Assembly (NCBI RefSeq): GCF_031085165.1
Contig: NZ_JAVHTY010000003.1
Span: forward strand, 1-64,000
Direction of reading: 5' to 3'
Origin: Pseudomonas sp. 102515
GTDB taxonomy: Bacteria; Pseudomonadota; Gammaproteobacteria; Pseudomonadales; Pseudomonadaceae
DNA: 64,000 bases
Shown: positions 19,067 through 29,985 of the stretch, one piece after another
Numbering within the stretch: the first letter of the stretch is position 1
Layout: each line of letters starts with the position of its first letter
Made by a program: the position numbers and the translations under genes
Notes under the pieces: model-generated
Seen by the model: only the letters and a program-made list of their open reading frames with translations
The model's database searches: none
Told to the model about the DNA's origin: nothing

Positions 19067-19254
19067 GCCGCCGGATGGCAGGAACGCCTGGCGCGTCCAG
19101 CCGTCCATCCTGATGGCACAAGGCCGCGAGCGATTCCTTAAAACAAAATCGCTATGCTGGAGGAGGCGACCATCCTGACGGGTACGGCAGGCGGGTCGTC
19201 CCCGGTCAGGCGCCGGGTGTCACCCCGGTGCGACCACCTTTCCAAGGAGTCCAG

Positions 19255-21036
19255 ATGTCCGCCATAGCTTCCCCTTCCGCTGATCGTTGGCTCGACCTGG
19301 GCGACATCCTGCGCGAGCTGGTCAGCCAGCAGCGGATCGATCAGCAGACCGCCGAGCAGTGCCTGCTCTTGCGCCGCGGCTCGGCCAATCCGCAGCAGCA
19401 TCCGCTGGAATTCCTCGCGGCGCAGAGCGTGGACGACCTCAGTCGCCCGGGGCGCAAGCTGGACCTGGACAGCCTCACCCGCTGGCTCGCCGAGTATTCG
19501 GGCCAGCCCTTCTACCGCATCGATCCGCTCAAGGTGGACGTGGCCTCGGTCACCCCGCTGATGTCCTACGCCTTCGCCCAGCGCAACAAGATCCTCGCCG
19601 TGGCGGTGAGCCCGGACGAGGTGACGGTGGCCAGCGCTCAGCCCTTCGTGCACAGCTGGGAGAGTAACCTCACCCATGTGCTGCAGCGGCCGATCAAGCG
19701 CGTGGTGGCCAGCCCCGCGGACATCACCCGCTACACCCAGGAATTCTTTCGCCTGGCCCGCTCGGTCACCGGCGCCTCGGCGGTGGAGCAGAAGACCAGC
19801 GGCGTCGGTAACTTCGAGCAACTGGTCAATCTCGGCGCCGCCGATGGCGAGCCGGATGCCAACGACGCCCACATCGTCAACATCGTCGACTGGCTGTTCC
19901 AGTACGCCTTCCAGCAGCGCGCCAGCGATATCCATGTCGAGCCGCGCCGCGAGCAGGGCGCGGTGCGCTTTCGCATCGACGGGGTGCTGCACACCGTCTA
20001 CCAGTTCCCGGCCCAGGTCACCCTGGCGGTGGTCAGCCGGATCAAGAACCTCGGCCGCATGAACGTCGCCGAGAAGCGCAAGCCCCAGGACGGCCGGATC
20101 AAGACACGCATGGCCGGCGAGAAGGAAGTCGAACTGCGCCTGTCGACCATGCCCACCGCCTTTGGCGAAAAGCTGGTGATGCGGATCTTCGACCCGGACG
20201 TGCTGCTCAAGAGCTTCGACCAGCTCGGCTTTTCCGCCGACGACCTGCGCCGCTGGGCCGGCATGACCGGGCAACCCAACGGCATCATCCTGGTCACCGG
20301 TCCCACCGGTTCGGGCAAGACCACCACGCTGTACACCACCCTCAAGCAGCTGGCCACGCCCGAGGTGAACGTCTGCACCATCGAAGACCCCATCGAGATG
20401 GTGGAAGACGCCTTCAACCAGATGCAGGTGCAGCCCAACATCGAGGTGACCTTCGCCAGCGGCGTCAGGGCGCTGATGCGGCAGGACCCGGACATCATCA
20501 TGATCGGCGAGATCCGCGACCTGGAGACCGCCGAGATGGCCATCCAGGCGGCCCTGACCGGGCACCTGGTGCTTTCCACCCTGCACACCAACGACGCCCC
20601 CAGCTCGGTGAGCCGGCTGATCGAACTGGGCGTGCCCTACTACCTGATCCGCGCCACGGTGCTGGGCGTCATGGCCCAGCGCCTGGTGCGCACCCTCTGC
20701 CCGGCCTGCAAGACGCCCATCGAACTGGACCCGGCCACCTGGCAGGAACTGACCAAGCCCTGGAACGCGCCGCTGCCCACTGGCGCCATGCAGCCGGTGG
20801 GTTGTCCGGAGTGTCGCGACACCGGCTATCGCGGTCGTGCCGGGGTATACGAAATCCTCACTCTCTCCGATAGTCTGCGCGAACTGGTGACGGTGGATAC
20901 CGACATCACCGCGCTGCGGCGGCAGGCGTTCAAGGAAGGCATGCGCAGCCTGCGGCTGTCCGGTGCGCAAAAGATCGCCGCCGGCTTCACCACCGTGGAA
21001 GAAGTCCTGCGTGTCACGCCCCAGAGCGAACGTTAA
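19255..21036 (+). CDS. GspE/PilB-family secretion ATPase (orphan)
   Basis: A 593-residue type II secretion/type IV pilus assembly ATPase. An N-terminal GspE domain is followed by the catalytic core: Walker A GPTGSGKT at residues 349-356, Asp box CTIEDPIEMV, Walker B DIIMIGEIRDLETAE and His box LSTLHTNDA. The tetracysteine zinc motif is C482/C485/C517/C520. AAGGAG lies 5 bases before the ATG. No other T2SS or pilus gene is adjacent. An equivalent orphan occurs at the same neighbourhood in P. aeruginosa as I recall it, so its partner system is unknown. Confidence 0.9.
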   Translation: MSAIASPSADRWLDLGDILRELVSQQRIDQQTAEQCLLLRRGSANPQQHPLEFLAAQSVDDLSRPGRKLDLDSLTRWLAEYSGQPFYRIDPLKVDVASVTPLMSYAFAQRNKILAVAVSPDEVTVASAQPFVHSWESNLTHVLQRPIKRVVASPADITRYTQEFFRLARSVTGASAVEQKTSGVGNFEQLVNLGAADGEPDANDAHIVNIVDWLFQYAFQQRASDIHVEPRREQGAVRFRIDGVLHTVYQFPAQVTLAVVSRIKNLGRMNVAEKRKPQDGRIKTRMAGEKEVELRLSTMPTAFGEKLVMRIFDPDVLLKSFDQLGFSADDLRRWAGMTGQPNGIILVTGPTGSGKTTTLYTTLKQLATPEVNVCTIEDPIEMVEDAFNQMQVQPNIEVTFASGVRALMRQDPDIIMIGEIRDLETAEMAIQAALTGHLVLSTLHTNDAPSSVSRLIELGVPYYLIRATVLGVMAQRLVRTLCPACKTPIELDPATWQELTKPWNAPLPTGAMQPVGCPECRDTGYRGRAGVYEILTLSDSLRELVTVDTDITALRRQAFKEGMRSLRLSGAQKIAAGFTTVEEVLRVTPQSER

Positions 21037-21074
21037 GGCCCAGCAGCCCGCGAGCGGAACAAGGATAGCCAGCC

Positions 21075-24000
21075 GTGCAGACAACCTTCGTGAACCCTGC
21101 CGTGGGTGTCGAGGACGCCGAGCAGCGCCGCCGCCGGCAGGAGGCCCTGGCCGCCTATGGCCTGCTCGACAGCCAGCCGGAGCCGGCCCTCGACGATCTG
21201 GTGGAGCTGGCGGCCACCCTCTGCGAAACCCCTATCGCCGCGGTCAACCTGCTTGGTGAAGAGCAGCAGCTGTTCATTGCCGAACGCGGCCTGGGCGTAG
21301 CGGAAATCCCCCTGGCCCTGTCCTTTTGCCAGCACCTGCACGCGGCCCGGGAGGCGCGGCAGATCGAAGACCTGAGCCAGGACCCGCGCTTCACCGGCAA
21401 TCCCCTGGTGACCGATCCGGCGGGCCTGAGATTCTACGCCGGGGCTCCATTGCGCACGACCGAAGGCGTCTTTCTCGGCACCCTCTGCGTGCTCGACTGG
21501 CAACCGCGCGAGCTGAGCGCCGCGCGCCTGAGCGGACTCGAGCGGCTCGCACGCCAGGTGCTACGCCTGTTCGAGACGCGGCTGGAGGCGGCGTCGCCGG
21601 CGCGGCACAGCACCCTCGACGAAACCCACTACCGCGCCCTGATGGACGTCAATCCGCAGATCATCTGGTTCGCGCGTCCCGATGGCAGCTTCGAATACGC
21701 CAATCGCTACTGGTACGAATACAGCGGCCTGAGTCCGGCCAACGTCGTCGCCGACCCCGATCTCTGGACCGATGCCATCCATCCCCAGCAGCGTCCGCAA
21801 CTGTTGCGGCGCTGGCGCGAGGTGCGCGAGCAGAGAGTCGCCGGCCGCCTGGAATTGCAGCTGCGCGATGCCGAGGGCCACTATCGCTGGTTCGAAACCC
21901 GCACCATGCCCTTCACCAACGCCAGCGGCGAGATCGAGCACTGGGTCGGCGTGGCTCAGGACATCGACAGCCGCAAGCGGGCGGAAACGGCGCTGCGGGA
22001 GAGCGAGGCCTTCGCTCATCTGCTGCTCGAATCGACCCATGAAGGCTTCTGCGCCCTGGATCGCGAGGGTCGCGCCACCCTCTGCAACCGCGCCTTCCGG
22101 CAGATGCTCGGCCTGTCCGAGGAGCGCGACCTCCTCGGCGAGCGCCTGGACACCCGGCTCAGCTCCGCACGCAGCGAGGAGGGTGCGCGAGCCCTGCAGC
22201 GCGCCGCCAGCGAAGGCGCCACCCTGCACCTGTCCGCCGACGCCCTGCTGCGCGAGGACGGCAGTCTGCTGCCGGTGGAATGGCGCGCCCAGCCGCTCTG
22301 GCGCGATGGCGAGCTCCAGGGCGCCATCTGCACCTTCGTCGACCTCAGCGAGCGCATCCGCAGCCATGATCGCCAGCGCTTCCTGCTCGAACTGGGCGAC
22401 CTGCTGCACGGCGTGACCCACACCGGCGAAGTCGCCTCGGTGCTGGGCGACAGCCTCGGCCACCTGCTGGCCGTGCAGCGCATCGGCTATGCCCGGGTCG
22501 GCCGCGACGGCAGCCTGACCATCGACAGCGACTGGCTCGAACAGGGCCGAACCCACCGTCTCAATCTGCCCAGCCTGGCGCACTGGCACACCTCGGCGGT
22601 GGAGGAACTGCGCCGCGGCATCATCGTCAGCGTGGAAGACAGCACCCAGGACAGCCGCCTGGGCGAGATGCGTGCCAAGCTGGTGGACCATGGCGTACGC
22701 GCCGGCCTGGTGGTACCCCTGCTCGCCGAGGAACAGCTGGTCGGCCTGCTGTTCCTCTATGCCGATACGCCGCGTCACTGGACCATTGGCGACGTGGCCT
22801 TGGTGCGCGAGGTGGCGGAGCGCATCCGCATCGTCATCGAGCGCACCGCCGCGGCCGACGCCCTGCGCCTGGCCGAGCAGCGCATCGCCCTGGCCATGGA
22901 CGTCGCCGACCTCGGTGTCTGGGACTATGACATCGACCGCGACCTGATCAGCTGGGATACCCGCCTCGCCCATCTGGTCGGCGCCACGGAGCGCCGCTGC
23001 ACCCTGCGCGGCGCGGCGCTGCTGCGCGCCCTGCACCCCGCCGATGCGCCGCGGGTGCGGGCCTATGTCAGCGCGGCCATCCAGGGCGGCGGCAATGCCT
23101 ATGACCTGCGGCTGACCTTTCGCGTCCGTAGTCCGCGCCAGGGCGAACCGGTGTGGCTGAGCATCCGCGGCCGCGAACGCCTGGAGCCCGGTGGACGCCG
23201 TCGACTGGTGGGTATCGCGCGCGACATCACCCGCGAACGCCACGACGCCGATCGCATCAGCGAGACCAATCGCCAGCTGCGCCGGCAGATCGAGGAGCGC
23301 CGCGAAGCCGAGGCCCGCCAGCATGCCTTGATCGAGCTGGGCGATCGCCTGCGCGAAGGCGATCCGGAAAGCGTCGGGGTCGCCGCCGCCCTGGAACTGG
23401 TCGGCACGCGGCTGGGCCTGCGCCGGGTCGGCTATGCCCGCCTGGACGAGAGCAGCGGCACCTTCGTCCCGCACCAGATGTGGACGTCCAACGGCCACTT
23501 CGACCAGGCCCTGGCCTATCCGCTGCTCGCCCCCGACAGCCTGGGCAACCAGGAGGGCGAAGCGCCCCTGGTGATCGACGACGTCAGCCAGGATCCGCGC
23601 GCCCAGGCCAATGCCCAGCGCCTGCTCGATCTGGAGATCGCGGCGCTGATCGACATTCCGCTCTACGAGGATGGCCGTGCGCGCGCGCTCTTCGTCGCCC
23701 ATGACCAGCGCGCCCGGTTATGGACGGAAGGTGAGGTGCAATTCCTGCGCGACGTCACCGACCGGCTCTGGTCGGCCATCTGCCGGCAACGCTCCCAGGA
23801 GGCCCAGCGCGAGAGCGAGGGCCGGTTCCGCCTCATGGCCGACAGCGCTCCGGTGCTGATCTGGGCCTGCGATGCCGACGGCCAGCTGCAATTCGTCAAC
23901 CAGCGCTTCGCCAGCGAATTCGATCTGCACGACGCCGATCTGCATGACCAGGGCTGGAGCGCCCTGCTCCCGGACAGCGAATGCCCAGCCTTCGAGGGCG

Positions 24001-25421
24001 CCTTCAAGCAGGCCGTCGCCACCCGCAGCGCACTGCGCGCCGAGGTGCGGGTGCGCAATGCCCAGGGCGAATGGCGTTGGCTACGCCTGGAGGGCACCCC
24101 GCGCCTGGAGCTCGACGGCGAATTCCATGGCCTGGTGGGCTGTGGCGTGGACGTCACCGAGGCGCGCCAGACCACCGACCAGCTGGAACAGCGCATCGCC
24201 GAACGTACCCAGGAGCTGGGGCGCAGCCATGCGCGGCTGATCGCCGAGATCTACGAACGCGAGCGCACCGAGGAAGCCCTGCGCCAGTCGCAGAAGATGG
24301 AAGCCATCGGCCAGCTCACCGGCGGCATCGCCCATGACTTCAACAACATGCTCACCGGCATCGTCGGCGCCCTCGACCTGATCCGCCTGCGCATCGCCAA
24401 CGGCCGCACCCAGGATCTGGATCGCTACATCAACGCCGCGGTCAATTCGGCCGACCGCGCCGCCGCCCTTACCCATCGGCTGCTGGCCTTCGCCCGCCGT
24501 CAGACCCTGGACCCGCAGCCGGTGGACGTGCACCAGCTGGTCGGCTCGCTGCAGGATCTGCTGGTGCGCACCGTGGGCGAAAACGTCGCCCTGCGCCTGG
24601 ATCTGGCACCGGTGGCCTGGCTCGCCCACAGCGATACCCACCAGCTGGAAAACGCCCTGCTCAACCTGGTCATCAATGGCCGCGATGCCATGCCCGCCGG
24701 CGGCGAGCTGTGCATCGCCACCGCCAACCTCAGCCTGGACGCCGAGGCCGCCGCGCGCGAATCCCTGACCCCGGGCGACTATGTTCGGGTGAGCGTGGCC
24801 GACACCGGCACCGGCATGCCACCGGAGGTCAAGGCCAAGGCCTTCGAGCCCTTCTTCACCACCAAGCCGGCCGGCCAGGGCACGGGGCTCGGCCTGTCGA
24901 TGATCTACGGCTTCGTCAAGCAGTCCGGGGGCACCGCGCGCATCGACACCGAACAGGGCCAGGGCACCACCATCAGTCTCTATCTGCCGCGCCACCCCGA
25001 GGTCGCGGCGGCCAGCACCGATCAGCCGACGGTCAAGGTCGCGCCCCGTGCCGAGGCCGGCCAGACCGTGCTGGTGGTGGAGGACGAATACGCCGTGCGC
25101 ATGATCGTGCTGGAGGTGCTCGCGGAACTGGGCTACACCGCCCTGGAGGCGAGCGATGCCGATGGCGCCCTGCCGATCATCGAAAGCGATCAGCGGCTGG
25201 ACCTGCTCATCAGCGATGTCGGCCTGCCCGGCATGAACGGCCGCCAGCTCGCCGAGATCGCCCGTGGCCGGCGGCCCGAGCTCAAGGTGCTGTTCATCAC
25301 CGGCTATGCCAAGAACGCCAAGGTACGCGGTGAATTCCTCGGCGAGAACATGGACATGCTGATCAAGCCCTTCGACATCGATGCCCTGGCGGAACGCATC
25401 CACAGCATGATCCAGCGCTAG
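21075..25421 (+). CDS. Multi-sensor hybrid histidine kinase (GAF/PAS repeats, REC)
   Basis: A very large (1448-residue) predicted cytoplasmic hybrid kinase; I see no transmembrane helix. Approximate order: GAF 25-165, PAS 180-303, PAS 305-425, GAF 430-580, PAS 590-730, GAF 750-900, PAS 910-1040, coiled coil. Then HisKA with His1087 in [11 protein letters not shown], HATPase ([22 protein letters not shown]), and receiver with Asp1381 in [10 protein letters not shown]. The H-box belongs to the HWE-unrelated family of PAS hybrid kinases. The GTG start follows AAGGAT. It is 38 bases downstream of the orphan GspE gene and may be co-transcribed; signal unknown. Confidence 0.9.
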   Translation: MQTTFVNPAVGVEDAEQRRRRQEALAAYGLLDSQPEPALDDLVELAATLCETPIAAVNLLGEEQQLFIAERGLGVAEIPLALSFCQHLHAAREARQIEDLSQDPRFTGNPLVTDPAGLRFYAGAPLRTTEGVFLGTLCVLDWQPRELSAARLSGLERLARQVLRLFETRLEAASPARHSTLDETHYRALMDVNPQIIWFARPDGSFEYANRYWYEYSGLSPANVVADPDLWTDAIHPQQRPQLLRRWREVREQRVAGRLELQLRDAEGHYRWFETRTMPFTNASGEIEHWVGVAQDIDSRKRAETALRESEAFAHLLLESTHEGFCALDREGRATLCNRAFRQMLGLSEERDLLGERLDTRLSSARSEEGARALQRAASEGATLHLSADALLREDGSLLPVEWRAQPLWRDGELQGAICTFVDLSERIRSHDRQRFLLELGDLLHGVTHTGEVASVLGDSLGHLLAVQRIGYARVGRDGSLTIDSDWLEQGRTHRLNLPSLAHWHTSAVEELRRGIIVSVEDSTQDSRLGEMRAKLVDHGVRAGLVVPLLAEEQLVGLLFLYADTPRHWTIGDVALVREVAERIRIVIERTAAADALRLAEQRIALAMDVADLGVWDYDIDRDLISWDTRLAHLVGATERRCTLRGAALLRALHPADAPRVRAYVSAAIQGGGNAYDLRLTFRVRSPRQGEPVWLSIRGRERLEPGGRRRLVGIARDITRERHDADRISETNRQLRRQIEERREAEARQHALIELGDRLREGDPESVGVAAALELVGTRLGLRRVGYARLDESSGTFVPHQMWTSNGHFDQALAYPLLAPDSLGNQEGEAPLVIDDVSQDPRAQANAQRLLDLEIAALIDIPLYEDGRARALFVAHDQRARLWTEGEVQFLRDVTDRLWSAICRQRSQEAQRESEGRFRLMADSAPVLIWACDADGQLQFVNQRFASEFDLHDADLHDQGWSALLPDSECPAFEGAFKQAVATRSALRAEVRVRNAQGEWRWLRLEGTPRLELDGEFHGLVGCGVDVTEARQTTDQLEQRIAERTQELGRSHARLIAEIYERERTEEALRQSQKMEAIGQLTGGIAHDFNNMLTGIVGALDLIRLRIANGRTQDLDRYINAAVNSADRAAALTHRLLAFARRQTLDPQPVDVHQLVGSLQDLLVRTVGENVALRLDLAPVAWLAHSDTHQLENALLNLVINGRDAMPAGGELCIATANLSLDAEAAARESLTPGDYVRVSVADTGTGMPPEVKAKAFEPFFTTKPAGQGTGLGLSMIYGFVKQSGGTARIDTEQGQGTTISLYLPRHPEVAAASTDQPTVKVAPRAEAGQTVLVVEDEYAVRMIVLEVLAELGYTALEASDADGALPIIESDQRLDLLISDVGLPGMNGRQLAEIARGRRPELKVLFITGYAKNAKVRGEFLGENMDMLIKPFDIDALAERIHSMIQR

Positions 25422-25509
25422 CGCTGTGGAAAAGGTGCCTGCACGGCGCTCTGGAACTCAAAGGACGTCTGAGCTCTCTATAGGAAACCTCAAGAAGGAG
25501 ATTTCATCC

Positions 25510-25824
25510 ATGCGCCTGAAGAAGCTTGCCCTGGTTTCCCTGATCGGCCTGCCACTGCTGGCCGCGACCACCGCCGCCCATGCGGATGCGCGGTTCTGGC
25601 GGCATGCCGCGACCCTGGGGGCGACCTCCGGCTCGTTCTATACCACCAGCCGGGACGACCACAAGATCGTCGCTGCCACCCAGGACGATGCCAGTTCCTA
25701 CCTGGCCAGCAACGGCCAGATCCGTGGTCCCTACCTGGAAGCTGCGCTGCGCGACATGCGCGCCGCCGAGCCGGGCCTGCAGGCCAGCGACAGCGATCTC
25801 GCCATGCGTATCCTGACCCAATAA
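25510..25824 (+). CDS. DUF2388 family small exported protein
   Basis: A 104-residue secreted or periplasmic protein of a Pseudomonas-centred family (DUF2388). A signal peptide (residues 1-25, cleavage near AHA/DA) precedes the family pattern SFYTTSRDD..KIV.A..DDASSYLASNGQIRGPYLEAAL and ends in AMRILTQ. A strong AAGGAG is 10 bases before the ATG. It ends at a bidirectional terminator shared with gcvH. Function unknown. Confidence 0.85.
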   Translation: MRLKKLALVSLIGLPLLAATTAAHADARFWRHAATLGATSGSFYTTSRDDHKIVAATQDDASSYLASNGQIRGPYLEAALRDMRAAEPGLQASDSDLAMRILTQ

Positions 25825-25833
25825 GGGCCAGGC

Positions 25834-25875
25834 AAAAAAGAACCCCGCCGGCCATGCCGAGCGGGGTTCTTTTTT
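25834..25875. terminator. Bidirectional rho-independent terminator
   Basis: A 15-bp stem AAAAAAGAACCCCGC (25834-25848)/GCGGGGTTCTTTTTT (25861-25875) with runs of T on both strands. It serves the DUF2388 gene and gcvH, which converge here. Confidence 0.92.
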
Positions 25876-25903
25876 ATCCGGGCTCAGGACGGCGAGCGGC
25901 GCC

Positions 25904-26287
25904 TCAGCTTTCGCTGGCCGCGCGATAGCCGTCGGCGTCGAGCAGCCTGTCCAGCTCGGCCGCATCCTGCGGCTTGAGCTTGAAGAACCAGGCGCCGTAG
26001 GGTTCGCCATTGACCTGCTCGGGCGCGTCCGCCAGCGCCTCGTTGACGGCGATCACCTCGCCGCCCACCGGGGCATAGATGTCCGAGGCCGCCTTGACCG
26101 ACTCCACCACTCCGGCCTGGTCACCGGCGGCGAAGGTCTTGCCGACTTCCGGCAGCTCGATGAAGACCACATCGCCCAGGGCCTCCTGGGCATGGTCGGA
26201 AATGCCGACGGTCACGCTACCATCGGCTTCCAGGCGCGCCCATTCGTGGCTGGCGGCATAACGCAGGTCGGCGGGAATCTGGCTCAT
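25904..26287 (-). CDS. gcvH: Glycine cleavage system H protein
   Basis: The lipoyl carrier that shuttles the aminomethyl group between GcvP, GcvT and the dihydrolipoyl dehydrogenase. The 127-residue length is standard. The lipoylated lysine is K65 in [12 protein letters not shown], and SHEWAR and the [12 protein letters not shown]-terminal motif are present. No gcvP or gcvT is adjacent in the window, so this copy is an orphan; the partners must be elsewhere. A GH5 gene lies upstream on the same strand with a 77-base gap. Confidence 0.95.
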   Translation of the reverse strand: MSQIPADLRYAASHEWARLEADGSVTVGISDHAQEALGDVVFIELPEVGKTFAAGDQAGVVESVKAASDIYAPVGGEVIAVNEALADAPEQVNGEPYGAWFFKLKPQDAAELDRLLDADGYRAASES

Positions 26288-26364
26288 GAGAGGTCCTCGG
26301 GGCTGGCACGGTTAAAAGGCAAGGGTAGCCTGCCGACCCCGGGGACCGCCATCGCCGGCCGGGC

Positions 26365-27408
26365 TTAATTGGGCCCGATACTCGCGCAGCTGCTGTTGTC
26401 GACGTACTTCTTCAGGGTCGCCCACTGGGGTCGATCCACGCCGTTAATGGGTTCCACCGCCAGGTTGTAGGTGCCCCAGCCCGGACCGGCGGCCCAGTAG
26501 GAGGCCGGGATGCAGTGCTGCTTGAGATAGGCCAGCATGTTGTCCATGGCCACCAGCCAGCGCGGATCGTCGTCCGGCACGCCGAATTCGCCGATGTAGC
26601 CCTGCTTGCCGTTCTTCTTCAGCCAGTCGACGAAGGGCTTGACGCGATTCACCCCGACCATGGGATCGAAGCCGCTCATGTCCTTGCTGGCGTACTGGCC
26701 GCCGCCATCGTTATCGAAATAGACGTGGGCGGAAAAGATCAGCTTGTTGGCCGGGTCCTTGAGCGCCAGCAACGGATCGTTCCACTGCGGCCAACGGGTG
26801 GCGCTGGACCAGCCATTGCCCTCGACGATGATCGGATGGACGCTGTCCACGGTACGGATGCCGTTGATGCCGTGCTGGGCGGCGGTCGGCCAGAAGGCCA
26901 CGGCGTCGTGGGGCTCGTTCATGATGTCGTAGCCATAGAGCGCCGGATGCTTGCCGAAGCGGAAAGCCAGGCGATAGGTCACGTCCCAGTAGTTGAAATA
27001 GGTGACCTTGCCGGCGCCGATGACCTCGCCGCGATAGCGCGCATAGTTGTGCAGGTCAAGGATCACCTTGACGCCGTACTTCTGGGCGTAGTTGAGCGTC
27101 TGGGTGACCAGGGCGCCATAGTCCGGGTCCAGCATCGAATTCAGCGTCGGCTGAATGCGCTCCCAGATGATTGGAAAGCGCACCAGCTTGATGCCCTTGG
27201 CGCTCCAGTCCTTGAAGTGCTGTTCGCTGGGGAAGATGTAGTTGCGGTTGTTGAGACCAGGCAGCACCTGGCTGGCGAAGCCGGCACCGGAAAAGTTGAG
27301 ACCGACCAGTTCGACCGCCTGGGCCGAACCGAAGAGGGCGCTGCTCAGGGCCAGGGTACCGGCCAGACGCAGGGAAAACTGGCGCAAGCGCCGGGTGAGG
27401 GATTGCAT
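26365..27408 (-). CDS. Secreted glycoside hydrolase family 5 endoglucanase
   Basis: A 347-residue GH5-type cellulase. A signal peptide (residues 1-31, ..GSAQA/VEL) is followed by the TIM-barrel. The acid/base E165 lies in YDIMNEPHD, the nucleophile E274 in YIGEFGVP, and conserved RFPIIWER, DLHNYARY and SAHVYFD are present. It should cut beta-1,4-glucan outside the cell or in the periplasm. ATG 27408 is chosen because it opens the signal peptide directly and is preceded by AGGTG. No carbohydrate-binding module is seen. It may help degrade plant or self-made cellulose. Confidence 0.88.
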   Translation of the reverse strand: MQSLTRRLRQFSLRLAGTLALSSALFGSAQAVELVGLNFSGAGFASQVLPGLNNRNYIFPSEQHFKDWSAKGIKLVRFPIIWERIQPTLNSMLDPDYGALVTQTLNYAQKYGVKVILDLHNYARYRGEVIGAGKVTYFNYWDVTYRLAFRFGKHPALYGYDIMNEPHDAVAFWPTAAQHGINGIRTVDSVHPIIVEGNGWSSATRWPQWNDPLLALKDPANKLIFSAHVYFDNDGGGQYASKDMSGFDPMVGVNRVKPFVDWLKKNGKQGYIGEFGVPDDDPRWLVAMDNMLAYLKQHCIPASYWAAGPGWGTYNLAVEPINGVDRPQWATLKKYVDNSSCASIGPN

Positions 27409-27849
27409 GACTGCACCTGTGGAAAAGAATACTCCCCGCCCCCGCAAGCTAACGGGTTCTGGCGTGGGCGAGCTCAGGCAGCCGCGTCCCGTTGCGGCGC
27501 CGCTGGGTGCGACTTCGTCGTCATTGTTGGGGCTGCTATCGGCATCACCGCCCCCGGCTTTAGCGAATTTTTCCCTGAAAAAACAGTCGGTTACCTTTTA
27601 ATTCGCGCCAGATAGCCGCCACTTTTCCGCACCCGGCGGCACAGCCGAGCTAACGCCTTGAATCGGCAAGACATTCTGTATCCATAAAAGACCGAGCGAG
27701 ACGTGGTGACACGCAAAAGGACCAGTCTTCTACAAAGAGTCATTTTCAAGACCGACCGGAACGGACCTGGAGGATGACCCCAGGACCGGGCTCGGAACGT
27801 TCATCGCAAGCCGGGCTCTATCCTGCGAGACCTTCGCGAGAGCCCCGCC
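27409..27849. other. 441-bp divergent intergenic region, no gene seen
   Basis: The region between the GH5 gene (minus) and the sugar dehydrogenase gene (plus) is less GC-rich than its surroundings around 27540-27760. It should hold both promoters. I found no convincing -35/-10 pair, palindrome, RNA gene or coding frame with a ribosome site. Confidence 0.5.
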
Positions 27850-29184
27850 ATGCCCCTGCGCGCACCCTATCCCTTGCGTACCCTGGCCCTGGCCCTGGCC
27901 CTGGCCGCCGTGACCCTGCTCGGCTGCGGCGAGACCGCGCGACTGCAACGCGAAGCCGGGTATGGCCCGACCCCCACCTTGCCGGAGCCCCACAAGACCC
28001 TGTTGCCGACCATCAACGTGGCGCCGGCGATCGGCTGGTCCGAGGGCGGCAAGCCCACTGCCGCGCCCGGCACCCAGGTCCAGGCCTTCGCCCGCGGCCT
28101 GGACCATCCGCGCTGGCTCTATGTGCTGCCCAATGGCGATGTGCTGGTGGCGGAAAGCAATGCGCCCAGGCGCGATGATTTTCCCGGCCTCAAGAACTGG
28201 ATCGCCGGCCTATTCATGAAGAAGGCTGGCGCCGGGGTGCCCAGCGCCGACCGCATCACCCTGCTGCGCGATGCCGACGGCGATGGCGTCGCCGAGACCC
28301 GCAGCGTCTTCGCCGAGCAGCTGCATTCGCCCTTCGGCATGGCGCTGGTGGGCGAGGACTTCTATGTCGCCAACGCCGATGCCCTGGTGCGCTTCACCTA
28401 TCGTTCCGGTGCCACCCACCTGGAAGGCCCGGGCACCCGGGTCACCGACCTGCCGGCCGGCATCAATCACCACTGGACCAAGAACGTCATCGCCAGTCGC
28501 GACGGCAAGAAGCTCTATCTCACCGTGGGCTCCAACAGCAATGTCGGCGAAAACGGCCTGGATATCGAGGAAGGTCGCGCCGCCATCTGGGAGCTGGACC
28601 GCGCCAATGGCCAGAAGCGCCTGTTCGCCACCGGCCTGCGCAATCCCAACGGGCTGGATTGGGAGCCCACCACCGGCACGCTGTGGACGGTGGTCAACGA
28701 GCGCGACGAGATCGGCAGCGACCTGGTGCCTGACTACGCCACCTCGGTTCAGGACGGCGGCTTCTATGGCTGGCCCTACAGCTACTGGGGCAAGACCGTG
28801 GACAGCCGGGTGCAGCCGCCCCATCTGGATCTGGTGGCCAAGGCCCTGACGCCCGACTACGCCCTGGGCGCCCATACCGCCTCTCTGGGCCTCGCCTTCG
28901 CGAGCGCCGACAGCCAGTTGCCGACGGCTTTCCGCCAGGGGCTGTTCGTCGGCCAGCACGGCTCCTGGAATCGCGATCCCAAGAGCGGCTACAAGGTCAT
29001 CTTCGTGCCCTTCCAGGACGGCAAGCCCAGCGGCCCGCCGCGGGATCTGCTGACCGGTTTCCTCAATGGCAAGGAGGAGGCCCAGGGGCGCCCGGTCGGG
29101 GTGGTCAACGATGGCCGCGGCGGCCTGCTGGTGGCCGACGATGTCGGCAATACCCTCTGGCGGGTCAGCGCCCAGCGCCCCTGA
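27850..29184 (+). CDS. PQQ-dependent sugar dehydrogenase-like lipoprotein
   Basis: A 444-residue protein of the soluble glucose dehydrogenase/sorbosone dehydrogenase (six-bladed propeller) class. The N-terminus is a lipoprotein signal with lipobox LLGC (Cys at about 26), so it is likely anchored in the periplasm. Family segments include [58 protein letters not shown] and [14 protein letters not shown]. It probably oxidises a sugar or polyol with PQQ; the substrate is unknown. The stop is only 6 bases before an operator-like box for the next operon. Confidence 0.85.
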   Translation: MPLRAPYPLRTLALALALAAVTLLGCGETARLQREAGYGPTPTLPEPHKTLLPTINVAPAIGWSEGGKPTAAPGTQVQAFARGLDHPRWLYVLPNGDVLVAESNAPRRDDFPGLKNWIAGLFMKKAGAGVPSADRITLLRDADGDGVAETRSVFAEQLHSPFGMALVGEDFYVANADALVRFTYRSGATHLEGPGTRVTDLPAGINHHWTKNVIASRDGKKLYLTVGSNSNVGENGLDIEEGRAAIWELDRANGQKRLFATGLRNPNGLDWEPTTGTLWTVVNERDEIGSDLVPDYATSVQDGGFYGWPYSYWGKTVDSRVQPPHLDLVAKALTPDYALGAHTASLGLAFASADSQLPTAFRQGLFVGQHGSWNRDPKSGYKVIFVPFQDGKPSGPPRDLLTGFLNGKEEAQGRPVGVVNDGRGGLLVADDVGNTLWRVSAQRP

Positions 29185-29190
29185 GATTTC

Positions 29191-29207
29191 GTTAATCCGG
29201 CCTTAAG
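29191..29207 (+). promoter_or_regulatory. PmrA/QseB-type operator upstream of the two-component operon
   Basis: Half-sites GTTAAT (29191-29196) and CTTAAG (29202-29207) are spaced by 5 bases, close to the (C/T)TTAA(G/T)-N5-(C/T)TTAA(G/T) box known for PmrA and QseB regulators. It lies 10 bases upstream of a possible -10 (TAGGCT, 29218-29223), a geometry compatible with activator-dependent transcription and autoregulation. A separate perfect hairpin GACCATCC/GGATGGTC follows at 29230-29249. Confidence 0.55.
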
Positions 29208-29310
29208 CGCCCTGACCTAGGCTAGAAGCCGACCATCCTGGGGGATGGTCACCGCTCTTGCCGAGGCCGGCCCGGAGCGGTACAACCGCTCCACCGCCTG
29301 GGAAAATCCG

Positions 29311-29985
29311 ATGAGAATACTGCTGGCCGAAGACGACATGCTGCTGGGCGACGGCATCCGCGCCGGCCTGGCCCTGGAAGGCGACACCGTCGACTGGGTG
29401 ACCGATGGCCAGGCTGCCCAGGCTGCGCTGGAAACCGATCCCTTCGATCTGGTGGTGCTCGACATCGGCCTGCCCCGCCGCTCGGGACTCGAGGTCCTGG
29501 CCGCCCTGCGCAAGCGCGGCGATGCCACCCCGGTGCTGATCCTCACCGCCCGCGACAAGGTCACCGACCGGGTCACCGGCCTGGACACCGGTGCCGACGA
29601 CTACCTGACCAAGCCCTTCGATCTGGACGAACTGCTCGCCCGGGTGCGTGCCCTCACCCGGCGCAGCGCCGGCCGGGCGCTGCCGCAACTGGAGCACAAC
29701 GACCTGCGGGTCGATCCGGCCACCCACCGGGTGACCCTGGCCGGTCAGCCGGTCGAACTGGCACCGCGCGAATACGCCCTGCTGCGCCTGCTGCTGGAAA
29801 ACATGGGCAAGGTGCTCTCGCGCAATCGCCTGGAACAGGCGCTCTATGGCTGGGACGGCGACGTCGAGAGCAACGCCATCGAGGTCCATATCCATCACCT
29901 CAGGCGTAAGCTCGGCAGCAGCCTGATCCGCACCGTGCGCGGCATCGGCTACGGCATCGACCAGCCCGAGCGGCCGGCCCCATGA
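29311..29985 (+). CDS. OmpR-family response regulator, QseB/PmrA type
   Basis: A 224-residue regulator. The receiver has acidic pocket EDD (7-9), phospho-acceptor Asp51 in VVLDIGLPRRSG, T in ILTARD and K in LTKPFD. The winged-helix output domain ends with NAIEVHIHHLRRKLG and TVRGIGYGI. The ATG 29311 is taken because MRILLAEDD is the family start. It overlaps its kinase by ATGA. The operator-like box upstream (29191-29207) suggests autoregulation. QseB and PmrA cannot be separated by sequence reading alone. Confidence 0.92.
   Translation: MRILLAEDDMLLGDGIRAGLALEGDTVDWVTDGQAAQAALETDPFDLVVLDIGLPRRSGLEVLAALRKRGDATPVLILTARDKVTDRVTGLDTGADDYLTKPFDLDELLARVRALTRRSAGRALPQLEHNDLRVDPATHRVTLAGQPVELAPREYALLRLLLENMGKVLSRNRLEQALYGWDGDVESNAIEVHIHHLRRKLGSSLIRTVRGIGYGIDQPERPAP

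Noticed and set aside
19138..21084. A 648-codon minus-strand open frame opposite the GspE gene
   Set aside because: It covers an intact secretion-ATPase gene with Walker motifs; the antisense frame has no recognisable domain.
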